This document shows positions 44,814 through 52,231 of a stretch of 64,000 nt of DNA, piece after piece. The notes below the pieces were generated by a model. The model did no database searches. It was not told the DNA's origin and was given only the letters and a program-made list of their open reading frames with translations. Origin of the DNA: Fibrobacter succinogenes (lineage in GTDB: Bacteria > Fibrobacterota > Fibrobacteria > Fibrobacterales > Fibrobacteraceae); contig CADCGB010000002.1 in NCBI GenBank assembly GCA_902800815.1, positions 62,001 through 126,000 of the forward strand, in the 5' to 3' direction. The translations under genes and the position numbers were made by a program. Positions within the stretch are counted from its first letter, which is position 1. Each line of letters starts with the position of its first letter.

Positions 44814-45664
44814 TTCGCGTCCTCCCCGTCCTTATGGGACTTGGATTCCTTCTCCTTGCTGAGAGGGAAAAACTGAACGTTCAACTCACACACCATTGTT
44901 TCACCACTATCGGAGCGCACTATATCCAGAACTTCCTTACGGAAAACGTCAATCTTGTTGATGATGCGTTCGAGCCCCTCGGCCGACACGCTCATCGTGG
45001 TACAAGATACATTTCTGCGCTCGGTGCTGTAGTGGTCCAAAGCACCTTTAGCGAGGTCAATCATCTGCTTCTGGAACTGGTGACCAAAAATCGGGGCAAT
45101 CTCGCGCCCGCTCGATATGGTCTTGTTCACGGAGCGGTAGAAGCCGTCTTCGGCCAGGTCGATAAGCCCGAGGTCGAGCAGGAGCTGTATGGCCTGCTTC
45201 GCCTGCGGGAGCGTAATCTTGGGGTTGAGGAACAGGGCCACTTCCTGGATGTTCCTGTCGTTGATATTGAGTACCGAAAGGGATTCACGAACCGCCACGT
45301 AGTACCACTTGCTGTAGTACTCCTGCTGGTTCTTGGTGAGCGTCTTGACCGTGCGGGGCAGTAGCGCCGACATCTGGTCGAATATCTGCTGCTTGGAGGC
45401 GGGCGTCGTCGCGTGGGTGAAGTCCACCATCAGGGTGAAGTAACGGCTCTCGCGTTCGTTAAGGCCTAGTGCGGCGATGAACTTCGGGAGCATCTGCGGG
45501 GTCAGCGACTTGCGGCCGCGGATCAGGTCGAGGTAAAGCCCCGACGAGGAATACCCGGCCTTCTTCGCGAAGGACCTGTAGGAGAAGTAGCGCTGCACGG
45601 ACTTACGGTACTCATAGTAGTCCTGCAGGTACTTCCTATAGTTGTAATAGGCGTAGACGTTCAT
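44810..45664 (-). CDS. TIGR02147-family putative regulator
   Basis: 284-residue cytoplasmic protein of the TIGR02147 family, a Fibrobacter-expanded paralogue group. The N-terminal third (MNVYAYYNYRKYLQDYYEYRK, SYRSFAKKAGYSSSGLYLDLIRGRKSLTPQML) looks like a helix-turn-helix region near residues 30-60. Later the helical blocks NERESRYFTLMVDF and FYRSVNKTISSG are typical of the family. No transmembrane segment is present. It ends with an ATGA overlap into the lipoprotein gene. The intergenic region upstream has four GAACAC repeats that might be its own binding sites; this is inference. Confidence 0.85.
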   Translation of the reverse strand: MNVYAYYNYRKYLQDYYEYRKSVQRYFSYRSFAKKAGYSSSGLYLDLIRGRKSLTPQMLPKFIAALGLNERESRYFTLMVDFTHATTPASKQQIFDQMSALLPRTVKTLTKNQQEYYSKWYYVAVRESLSVLNINDRNIQEVALFLNPKITLPQAKQAIQLLLDLGLIDLAEDGFYRSVNKTISSGREIAPIFGHQFQKQMIDLAKGALDHYSTERRNVSCTTMSVSAEGLERIINKIDVFRKEVLDIVRSDSGETMVCELNVQFFPLSKEKESKSHKDGEDAK

Positions 45665-45827
45665 TAAAGTTAAAGATAATTTATTATTTTCTTGGGAACA
45701 CCCCCTTTTTCGTAAAAAGTGGTAAAATTCACCTTTTTTGAACAAAAACGGCAAAAAAGAACACTTGGAGAACACTTTTTGTTTTTTACCTATACCACTC
45801 TGCCAAAAATTTGGGTATATTTGGGGA

Positions 45828-45882
45828 ACACCCAATCCCATCCCTCGGACCTTCGCTAATACTCCTAGCGAAGGTCCTTTTT
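45828..45882 (+). ncRNA. Candidate small RNA ending in a strong terminator
   Basis: TATATT at 45816-45821 would start transcription near 45828. A perfect 12-bp stem (GGACCTTCGCTA / TAGCGAAGGTCC, loop 7 nt) at 45847-45877 followed by TTTTT would end it, giving an RNA of about 55 nt with no credible open frame. No family is recognised. It could equally be an attenuated leader or a read-through stop for transcription from elsewhere. Confidence 0.35.
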
Positions 45883-45944
45883 CATACCGTGCGCTCGACG
45901 TTTCGGGTATCAAGACCTCCGGTAACTCGCGCACTCTCGCAACC

Positions 45945-45969
45945 GCCCCTAGTTAATACTAGGGGCTTT
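45945..45969 (+). terminator. Terminator-like hairpin (second in series)
   Basis: The perfect 9-bp stem GCCCCTAGT / ACTAGGGGC with a 4-nt loop is followed by TTTG. The short T-run makes it a weak candidate. Its loop region (TTAATACTAG) echoes that of the hairpin at 45847. Confidence 0.5.
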
Positions 45970-46000
45970 GTTGCTCACAGGAGACCGCTCTATGTTTATT

Positions 46001-46019
46001 GCGCCGAAGGCGCCTTTTT
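46001..46019 (+). terminator. Terminator-like hairpin just before hydrolase-like gene
   Basis: A short GC-only stem GCGCC / GGCGC with loop GAA is followed by CTTTTTATTTTT, 18 bp before the ATG at 46038. It would stop incoming transcription before that gene's own promoter (TAAATT at 46025-46030). Confidence 0.5.
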
Positions 46020-46037
46020 ATTTTTAAATTTGGGTAC

Positions 46038-46817
46038 ATGGATTTCAAGAAGAAGGCTTTAGGGTTGGGTGCGCGGATACTGCGCATCGCAGGCATCATC
46101 CTCGTCATATACGTGAGCATGGTGTTCTACCTCGCGCTGACTGAGCGCAGGAACGCGTTCCCGCGCGCCATCACGCACAAGGAAGCCCGCGAAGCCATTG
46201 CAAGCACGGCGAAGCCCATCACCTGCACCGTAGAGGACGGCACCGTCCTTGAAGGCTGGGCCATCGGGAACCGGGGCGACAGGGTCCTCCTCTACTACCC
46301 CGACGCCGACGAGGATGCGGCCCAGTTCCTCGCCGAAGTCCAATCACTAGAAGGCACAGCACTCCTTGCCTTCAACTACAGGGGTTCGGGCAACAACAAG
46401 GGCACCCCCTCGGGCGAAACCTTCGAACCCGACGCAAAGTCCATACTGGAATGCGCCACCGAATGGGGCGGAACTCCCGCATTTATCGCGGGCCGCGGCA
46501 CGGGAGCCATACTTGCGGCAGAGAACCTGAGCAAGAGCCAGACGCTCATCCTGATCGACCCGGTTTTGAGCATCGCCGACGCCATAAACGAGAAATACGG
46601 GTATCTTTACCCCAGATTTTTGGTGCGCGCCAAAGTAGCCATGCCGGCCGACTTGTCCAATATCACGCAAAACCGCAAAGTGCTCGTTTTTGATCGTGAA
46701 AAACATCGTGTCAAAAATCACGCGTTTTTGAAGGTTTTTGACAAACTAGACACCCTGAAGCGGGGCGAAAAGACACTCCGTAAAACGTTGTCTATCATAA
46801 CAAGTGAACAGCCGTAA
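46038..46817 (+). CDS. Alpha/beta-hydrolase-like membrane protein lacking catalytic Ser
   Basis: 259-residue protein with one N-terminal membrane helix (about 13-34) and a domain of alpha/beta-hydrolase layout like the BEM46/YfhR group: VLLYYPDADED, LAFNYRGSGNNKGTPSG, then the nucleophile-elbow strand. The elbow reads F-I-A-G-R-G-T-G-A, so the expected Ser of G-x-S-x-G is Gly; a conventional hydrolase mechanism is not possible unless another residue serves. The acid and His loops (LIDPVLS, VKNHAFL) are partly present. No Shine-Dalgarno; TAAATT lies 7 nt before the ATG. Function unknown. Confidence 0.7.
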   Translation: MDFKKKALGLGARILRIAGIILVIYVSMVFYLALTERRNAFPRAITHKEAREAIASTAKPITCTVEDGTVLEGWAIGNRGDRVLLYYPDADEDAAQFLAEVQSLEGTALLAFNYRGSGNNKGTPSGETFEPDAKSILECATEWGGTPAFIAGRGTGAILAAENLSKSQTLILIDPVLSIADAINEKYGYLYPRFLVRAKVAMPADLSNITQNRKVLVFDREKHRVKNHAFLKVFDKLDTLKRGEKTLRKTLSIITSEQP

Positions 46818-46954
46818 ACATCGCCAAACCCTTATTTTATGCGGGTTGCAAGCGTTTCCCTATCCGTTTACAGAACAAGTTTCCTTTGTCTAAAATTGAC
46901 ATATAATTACAGGAAAACTATTATTTTTTCAAATAACCTTGTCTGAAAAGGGAC

Positions 46955-46982
46955 TTGACAAAGAGCCTCGAATTATATTAAT
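46955..46982 (+). promoter_or_regulatory. Predicted promoter of the 47027 gene
   Basis: A consensus TTGACA at 46955-46960 is followed 16 bp later by ATTAAT within an AT-rich run. It is the only consensus -35 box I noticed in the window, consistent with strong expression of the downstream gene, whose AGAGG site is 7 nt before its ATG. Confidence 0.45.
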
Positions 46983-47026
46983 TTACTTGTTAGGGAGCGA
47001 ATTAATCATTCACAAGAGGTGTATAT

Positions 47027-47710
47027 ATGGAAAACAAGATCACAATTAAAATGGATATCCGAGGGTTTATCCGTTTTTCCAACCAGGCCGTCAAGGACCT
47101 TAAGCTCGACAAGAATCCGTATGCGGATGTCGAAATCGATACCGTGGGCAAGCGCATCGCCGTGACCCCGACCAAGACTCTCAAGACGACCTCCTTCCGC
47201 TTCATGCCCAACGGTGCTGGCTACCTGCTCTACTTCAAGGGCGCCATGAACAACACCGGTTTCCAGGTCGCTCCCGGTGCATACACCATGGTGAAGGAAG
47301 GCAACAGGGTTGTTTTCTCCGGCAACGCTCCGGCAAAGAAGAAGGGCAACTGGGAACTGTTCCCCTGCCGTAACTCCGTCGGCATCCCGATGCTCTCCAT
47401 CGACAGCCGCGGCACCATCATTTTCGACAAGCGTTCCTGCACGGCCCTCGAAACCGCCAAGAACGACACCATGGTCGCCGAATACGATGCGAACAAGAAG
47501 ATGTTCAAGCTTACCTTCAGCAAGAAGGGCTTCATCAACGTCCGCACCATCGCAAGCCATGCCAACGCCTCGTTCATGGGCACGCTCTCCTCTCACGGCA
47601 TCGCCCTCCCCACGAAGAGCTTCCGCACGGAATGCAAGATTTCCGGCAAGGTCGTGACCTTCAGCGTCGCACAGCTCATCGCTGAACAGAAAAAGGCAAA
47701 AGCAAAGTAA
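47027..47710 (+). CDS. Unknown protein with internal duplication
   Basis: 227-residue protein with no signal peptide or membrane helix and a basic tail. Two halves (about 3-100 and 118-215) share a pattern: a short hydrophobic start followed by RGxIxF (RGFIRF in one, RGTIIF in the other), a D-A/T-x-x-K turn (VEIDTVGKRIAV and AEYDANKKMFKL), a TTSFRF / NVRTIA strand, and a final GNRVVFS / GKVVTFS strand. This implies a tandem duplicated beta-rich domain. No family is recognised. Codon use is strongly biased toward a few codons, suggesting high expression. A two-helix membrane protein gene follows 15 bp later. Confidence 0.75.
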   Translation: MENKITIKMDIRGFIRFSNQAVKDLKLDKNPYADVEIDTVGKRIAVTPTKTLKTTSFRFMPNGAGYLLYFKGAMNNTGFQVAPGAYTMVKEGNRVVFSGNAPAKKKGNWELFPCRNSVGIPMLSIDSRGTIIFDKRSCTALETAKNDTMVAEYDANKKMFKLTFSKKGFINVRTIASHANASFMGTLSSHGIALPTKSFRTECKISGKVVTFSVAQLIAEQKKAKAK

Positions 47711-47725
47711 TAAAGAAGGCCCCGT

Positions 47726-48169
47726 ATGATAGACGTACTCAAGGCATTCTATTCCGTCCACTATAACTTCGGCATCCTAGCCATAATCATCCTGTTGCTC
47801 GGCATCTTCTTCGCCACGAAGAAGATGTGGATCTTCCTAGCGATTGCAGTGGTTATCGTGCTCGTTCTTAACGTGGTCTGCTACAAGATGACGGACGGAA
47901 AGTCCTGGACCATCGAGGCATCCCCCATCAAGACCGAGTTCGGTACGGAATATAAACCCGACCCCATGACTTTCTCCGTCAAGAGCAACTGGGTGAGCGA
48001 GGAAGGAATCGTGGTGGACCGTGGCGACACAATCCATCACTGGTGCTGGGTCGACCAACTCTGGGAAAACTTCTCGGAAACTGACGTTATCGGGGCACTC
48101 TGGGGCGAAAACAAGAGCAAGAAGATGATCAAGGCGTCTGAATCCCACGCAGGTGGATTCAACGAATAA
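47726..48169 (+). CDS. Small membrane protein, unknown
   Basis: 147 residues with two predicted membrane helices (FGILAIIILLLGIFFA at about 15-30 and MWIFLAIAVVIVLVLNVVCY at about 34-53) and a soluble C-terminal domain rich in Trp (NWVSEEG, HHWCWVDQLWENF). No family is recognised. AGAAGG lies 6 nt before the ATG. It is probably co-transcribed with the duplicated protein upstream and ends 6 bp from the convergent lpxH, whose 3' end carries the operon's terminator. Confidence 0.7.
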   Translation: MIDVLKAFYSVHYNFGILAIIILLLGIFFATKKMWIFLAIAVVIVLVLNVVCYKMTDGKSWTIEASPIKTEFGTEYKPDPMTFSVKSNWVSEEGIVVDRGDTIHHWCWVDQLWENFSETDVIGALWGENKSKKMIKASESHAGGFNE

Positions 48170-48175
48170 GTCGCC

Positions 48176-48895
48176 CTAGATACTCTCAAGAACTAGCCCG
48201 CCTTTTTCCATACGGAGAAAGGCGGGTTTCCATATCCACTCCCCAGGAGAGGCGACCATGCCGCCCTCGACATCCCACATGCCGGCAATATGGTGATGGC
48301 CGTGAATGCAGATATCGCACTTGTTGCGCTTGAGGATGGACTTACCCCAGTTAAGGTATTCTTCCAGGCGGATCTTGCGGGATTCGCCGATTTTTCGGCT
48401 ATTGCGGCCCACAAAGCGAGCAAGAGCCATACCCCAGTCCGGATGAATCTGCTTGAAAAGGAAGCGGTTTAGCGGGAAGTCGAGAACCCGACGCATGATG
48501 CGGTAACCGAAATCGGATTTCGGGACGCCATCACCGTGATGGAAATAGACCCGCTTGCCCTGGATTTCGAGGATTAGGCTCCTGTGGACCTGCACCCCGA
48601 GCGATTTCGGGAAAAAGTCCCCGTAGGCAAAGTCGTGGTTCCCGCGCAAAATGTGCACCTCGCAACCCGCCTGGACAAGTTCACGGAGTGCGAAGAAAAG
48701 GTCCATGTGGTTCTTGTTCACGTAGTCGTTGTACTCGTACCAGAACTCGAACAGGTCGCCTACGATAACCAGGTGCGAAGCCTTGCCCTTGATGGACCCG
48801 AGGAAATCAACAAGGGTTTTCTCGCGGTCGGCAAGCGCTCCCGGAGGGTTTACCCCCAGGTGGGCATCGGATATGAAATAGGCACAGGATTCCAT
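48176..48895 (-). CDS. lpxH: UDP-2,3-diacylglucosamine hydrolase
   Basis: 239-residue metallophosphoesterase that removes UMP in lipid A synthesis (UDP-diacylglucosamine to lipid X) at the inner membrane. Metal motifs in order: SDAHLG near 8, GDLFEFW near 45, RGNHDF near 84, HHGDG near 117, and HGHHHIAG near 196. A Gram-negative envelope is implied. ATG 48895 is used; TTG 48898 is directly before it. TATATT lies 8 nt upstream with no Shine-Dalgarno, so the message may be leaderless. Confidence 0.92.
   Translation of the reverse strand: MESCAYFISDAHLGVNPPGALADREKTLVDFLGSIKGKASHLVIVGDLFEFWYEYNDYVNKNHMDLFFALRELVQAGCEVHILRGNHDFAYGDFFPKSLGVQVHRSLILEIQGKRVYFHHGDGVPKSDFGYRIMRRVLDFPLNRFLFKQIHPDWGMALARFVGRNSRKIGESRKIRLEEYLNWGKSILKRNKCDICIHGHHHIAGMWDVEGGMVASPGEWIWKPAFLRMEKGGLVLESI
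48197..48229 (+). terminator. Terminator of 47027-48169 operon, inside lpxH
   Basis: On the plus strand the 13-bp stem CCCGCCTTTTTCC / GGAGAAAGGCGGG (one G-U) with loop ATAC is followed by TTTC. It lies wholly inside the 3' coding end of the convergent lpxH gene. Confidence 0.6.
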
Positions 48896-48981
48896 CAAGA
48901 AAGAATATAGTAATTGGGAACTACTAGTGTATGCGGGTTGCGGGAAGTTTATTGCGCGGCAAAAGAATTATATTTAAGGTA

Positions 48982-49539
48982 ATGAAATTTTCCGTAGCAA
49001 AATCGCTGATTATTGCGGGCTGTGCGCTCCTTGCAGGCTGTTCCATGAGCCTCACGAAATACGACCTGCAGGAATACCCGAAGACCATCCCGTTCTTCGA
49101 GCCCATCACGATTGCCTACGGCGGGGACACGCTGTACCTCGACACGAACCTGCAGCGCGCCTACACAAGGGTTATAGACACGCTCAGCTACCCGATGGAA
49201 AGCTGCCGCGGGGTGGCGCACATTGACGCAGGCGTCTCGCAGGATGCCCAACCAAGCACCTGGAACGTGGGGTTAGCCTTTATACCATTCTGGCCTATCT
49301 CCCCCGTGAGCGAAACCTGGACCTACAAGATGGACGTGCGGATTTTCTGCAACGGCACGCTCACCTTCAAGGCCGAACTTGAGGAAAGCGAGCATGTCGA
49401 AGCCTTCTGGTACGGGCTCTTGCGAGCCGACCTCGTGAACGATGCCTCCCAGGAAATGCACCGTAAGCTGCTGGAGCGCATCCGGTACGAGACAAGCCTC
49501 GGGCGTAACACAGACCTCAATTCTGCGCAGGATTTTTAG
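48982..49539 (+). CDS. Small lipoprotein
   Basis: 185-residue lipoprotein with lipobox LAGC (Cys20) after MKFSVAKSLIIAGCAL. The mature part (YPKTIPFFEPITIAYGGDTLYLDT, VETWTYKMDVRIF-like strands) is beta-rich with no recognised family. The start at 48982 has AAGG only 2 nt upstream, too close to be a normal ribosome site, while TATATT at 48969-48974 lies 7 nt before the ATG, suggesting a leaderless mRNA. rsmI starts 1 nt after the stop, so it heads the rsmI-lnt transcript, fitting a lipoprotein beside lipoprotein N-acyltransferase. Confidence 0.75.
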   Translation: MKFSVAKSLIIAGCALLAGCSMSLTKYDLQEYPKTIPFFEPITIAYGGDTLYLDTNLQRAYTRVIDTLSYPMESCRGVAHIDAGVSQDAQPSTWNVGLAFIPFWPISPVSETWTYKMDVRIFCNGTLTFKAELEESEHVEAFWYGLLRADLVNDASQEMHRKLLERIRYETSLGRNTDLNSAQDF

Positions 49540-49540
49540 C

Positions 49541-50224
49541 ATGCATACCCTCTACATTGTCGCGACCCCCATCGGGAACATGGAAGATATCACCTACCGC
49601 GCCGTGCGGATCTTGAAGGAAGTCCCGCTCGTGCTCGCCGAGGACACGCGACACACCCGCGTGCTGTTTGACAATTACGGCATCAACACACCGATGGAAG
49701 CCTACCACGACTTCAACAAGGAGAAGGTGACCCCGAAGTACGTGGAATACCTGAAGAACGAAGGCGATATCGCGCTCGTAAGCGACGCCGGCACCCCGGG
49801 TGTTGCAGACCCTGCCTTCAACCTGGTCCGTGAATGCGTGCGCGAAGGCATCGACGTGCGGGCCATCCCCGGCCCCTGCGCGATGATTACCGCACTCGTA
49901 TCAAGCGGCATGCCTACCGACCACTTTACCTTCCAATACTTCTCGCCCAAGAAGAGCGCCCAGCGCATTCACCTGCTCGAAAAACTGAAGGACGAAGAGG
50001 CTACTCAGATCTTTTACGCAAGCCCGCACAACATCGACAAGTTCGTCGAGGAAATCGGGCAGGTTTTCGGCGAAATCAAGATCGCCCTGATGCGTGAACT
50101 CACCAAGAAGTTCGAGGAACATCTCATCGGCACGCCGGCAGAAATTACCGCACACTTCAAGGCACACCCGCCCAAAGGCGAGTTCGTGCTGATTTTCAAC
50201 CCGAAAGATAAAAGCGGGCTATAA
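49541..50224 (+). CDS. rsmI: 16S rRNA C1402 2'-O-methyltransferase
   Basis: 227-residue tetrapyrrole-methylase-fold enzyme that methylates the ribose of C1402 in 16S rRNA with SAM. The family start LYIVATPIGNMEDITYRA, the AEDTRHTRVLF block, ALVSDAGTPGVADP near residue 78, and IPGPCAMITAL near 109 are all present. The start is at 49541, just after the lipoprotein stop. The stop overlaps the lnt start (TAATG). The length is slightly below the common 270-290 residues, lacking the extra C-terminal domain of some members. Confidence 0.93.
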   Translation: MHTLYIVATPIGNMEDITYRAVRILKEVPLVLAEDTRHTRVLFDNYGINTPMEAYHDFNKEKVTPKYVEYLKNEGDIALVSDAGTPGVADPAFNLVRECVREGIDVRAIPGPCAMITALVSSGMPTDHFTFQYFSPKKSAQRIHLLEKLKDEEATQIFYASPHNIDKFVEEIGQVFGEIKIALMRELTKKFEEHLIGTPAEITAHFKAHPPKGEFVLIFNPKDKSGL

Positions 50225-52206
50225 TGTTCGAAAAAATAAAATCGCAACTTAGCGCACTCCCGAAAGTTTTCTGGATTTATTTCGCAGTCCTTTTTATGGC
50301 GGAACTTGTCGCCTTCGCGCTCCGGCCCAACGAACCGGGCCTCTACATAGAGGTAGCGCACTTCGCCCCCGTCGCCATCGCACTCGGATTCCTCTTTACG
50401 CGCGAGGCCCGCAAGCATTTCCGCAGGCACATCTATACCTACGGCATCTCGCAGTTCCTTTTCCTCGCGCTCGACTATACCCTCGGGGATTCTACCGGAG
50501 CGGGGCATGCCGGCCTCTACCAGATAGCGACCCTCGCCCTCCCGCTGTTTATCTTCTGGCTGGTGCTTTTCGCCCGCTGGAACGTGGCGCGGTTCCGCGA
50601 GTTCGATTCCCGCAGGGCGCTCCTCCTGAGTGCCATCGCCTGGGGACTTTTCGCATTCGCCTTCCCGCCGCTCCCGCTCGGGCCCGCCGCCCTCCTGCTT
50701 CTCGTGCCCTGGTTCATCGTACTTGACCGTTACAACAGGAACACTGCGATATTCGCGACGTTCTGGTCGGGAATGATTTACAACACGGTGAACTACTACT
50801 GGATTTACAACGTGATGAACGTGGATTCCGCGCCCTCCGGCCTAATCTGCCTCGGCGTATTCCTGCTCATCGCATTCTTCAGCGCGTACAGCGTGTTCGC
50901 CGCATTCGTCTACACGCTCGCAAAGAACATCAAGTTCGGGGGCCGCGCCTGGCTGCTCGCACTCTACCCCATATTCTACGCAGGCCTCGAGATGACCCGC
51001 ACCCGCGGGGACTTCGCCTTCCCGTGGAGCCACCTGGGCTATGTATTCGGGAACACCCTCGAAGCATTGCAGGCACTCTCCGTCATCGGCATCTTCGGGT
51101 ACACCGCGCTTATCATTGCTTCCAACATGATGGTGGCGAAGGCCATCGAAAGCCCGTGGAAATTGCCCGCAGGCGAAAACCGCACAAGATTCGTTCTCGC
51201 GAAACTCCCGCTAGCCGCGCCGGCGCTGATATTCGCGGCACTCCTGATTCACGGGAGCATCGTGCTGAGCAAGCCCGAGGCACAGCCCTTCTATGGCGCC
51301 GATGCACAGGATACGCCCTTGATGGCGATGGTCCAGCCAAGCATCCAGCAGGGGGAAAAGTGGAGCAAGGCGCGGTTCGACTCCATCACCGCAAAGACAT
51401 TCGGTATGGTGGACGACAGCGTAGGTGCAGGGACAAACCTCATCATCCTCGCCGAGACCGCCATCCCCGACCACATCCGCAGGCAGCCTGCAACCATCAA
51501 GGAACTGCACAAACTCGCGGAGAGCCATAACGCAGCGGTCCTTACGGGTGCGCTCGACTTCCACCGCAACGGCCCCGGAAGTCCGCGCAAGTACGACATC
51601 TACAATGCATCGTTCCTGTTCACGCCCGACAATCCGCACTCGTACCAGCGCTACATCAAGAAGCACCTCGTGCCCTTCAGCGAGCGCATCCCTTTCGACG
51701 ACATCTTCCCCATCCTCAACTACGTGGACCTGGGCGAAGGCGACTTTGTGCCGGGCAAGGAAACTCCCGTCTACGAACCGTTCCTATGGACCCCGTTCAT
51801 CTGCTACGACGCCATCTTCGGCGATCTCGTACGCGAGGCCATCAACGAAGGCTCGCGCCTGATGGTGAACATCACGAACGACGGCTGGTTCGGCCGCAGC
51901 ACCGCCCCCTACCAGCACCTGAACCTCGTGCGTTACCGTGCCATCGAAAACGGCATGCCCACAGCAAGGCTTGCAAACAGCGGTGTTTCCGCATTCATAG
52001 ACCAGTACGGCCATTACGACAAGAACACCGACATCTTCGTGGATGCAGTCGTCCAGCGCAAGATGCAACTCAAGACCCGCGACACGCCCTACCAGCACTA
52101 CGGCGACAGCGTAGAGACCGCCCTCCTGTGGTTCTTCGCGATTTACCTGCTGGCATGCGTTGCTTTGGCCTGCATCAATAAACGCAGAAAATCTATGCAC
52201 AAATGA
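50224..52206 (+). CDS. lnt: Apolipoprotein N-acyltransferase
   Basis: 660-residue inner-membrane enzyme that adds the third acyl chain to lipoproteins. The C-terminal nitrilase-like domain has catalytic Glu in LAETAIP (near 414), Lys in YIKKHLVPFSERIPF (near 478) and Cys in FICYDAIFGD (near 528). Before it are membrane helices with WSHLGYVFGN, a family block. The protein is longer than the usual 500-540 residues because of about 130 extra N-terminal residues with about four membrane helices. It overlaps rsmI by one base. Many lipoproteins in this window would be its substrates. Confidence 0.93.
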   Translation: MFEKIKSQLSALPKVFWIYFAVLFMAELVAFALRPNEPGLYIEVAHFAPVAIALGFLFTREARKHFRRHIYTYGISQFLFLALDYTLGDSTGAGHAGLYQIATLALPLFIFWLVLFARWNVARFREFDSRRALLLSAIAWGLFAFAFPPLPLGPAALLLLVPWFIVLDRYNRNTAIFATFWSGMIYNTVNYYWIYNVMNVDSAPSGLICLGVFLLIAFFSAYSVFAAFVYTLAKNIKFGGRAWLLALYPIFYAGLEMTRTRGDFAFPWSHLGYVFGNTLEALQALSVIGIFGYTALIIASNMMVAKAIESPWKLPAGENRTRFVLAKLPLAAPALIFAALLIHGSIVLSKPEAQPFYGADAQDTPLMAMVQPSIQQGEKWSKARFDSITAKTFGMVDDSVGAGTNLIILAETAIPDHIRRQPATIKELHKLAESHNAAVLTGALDFHRNGPGSPRKYDIYNASFLFTPDNPHSYQRYIKKHLVPFSERIPFDDIFPILNYVDLGEGDFVPGKETPVYEPFLWTPFICYDAIFGDLVREAINEGSRLMVNITNDGWFGRSTAPYQHLNLVRYRAIENGMPTARLANSGVSAFIDQYGHYDKNTDIFVDAVVQRKMQLKTRDTPYQHYGDSVETALLWFFAIYLLACVALACINKRRKSMHK

Positions 52207-52224
52207 GCAAATTTTTGCTATATT
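52206..52224 (+). promoter_or_regulatory. Promoter of SNF2 helicase with abutting inverted repeat
   Basis: TATATT at 52219-52224 lies 7 nt before the ATG at 52232. It is directly preceded by the perfect inverted repeat AGCAAA-TT-TTTGCT (52206-52219), which sits just after the lnt stop. The repeat may be an operator or a weak stop for lnt transcripts. Confidence 0.45.
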
Positions 52225-52231
52225 TGGCGCG

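Larger units (their letters stand above)
45665..46037. other. 373-bp intergenic region with repeats and hairpins
   Basis: No protein gene. GAACAC occurs on the plus strand at 45696-45701, 45759-45764, 45770-45775 and 45826-45831; the middle pair is 11 bp apart. A TATATTTGG promoter-like box at 45816 is followed by three successive hairpins with T-runs on the plus strand. It separates divergent genes (TIGR02147, minus; hydrolase-like, plus). Confidence 0.6.

Noticed and set aside
45665-45934. 90-residue N-terminal extension of the TIGR02147 protein
   Set aside because: The extension crosses the repeat and hairpin region and has no similarity to the family, whose members start like MNVYAYYNYRKYL.
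45847-46019. T-box or other known riboswitch before the hydrolase-like gene
   Set aside because: No T-box sequence or conserved aptamer core is visible, and the downstream gene is not metabolic; the hairpins look like simple terminators.
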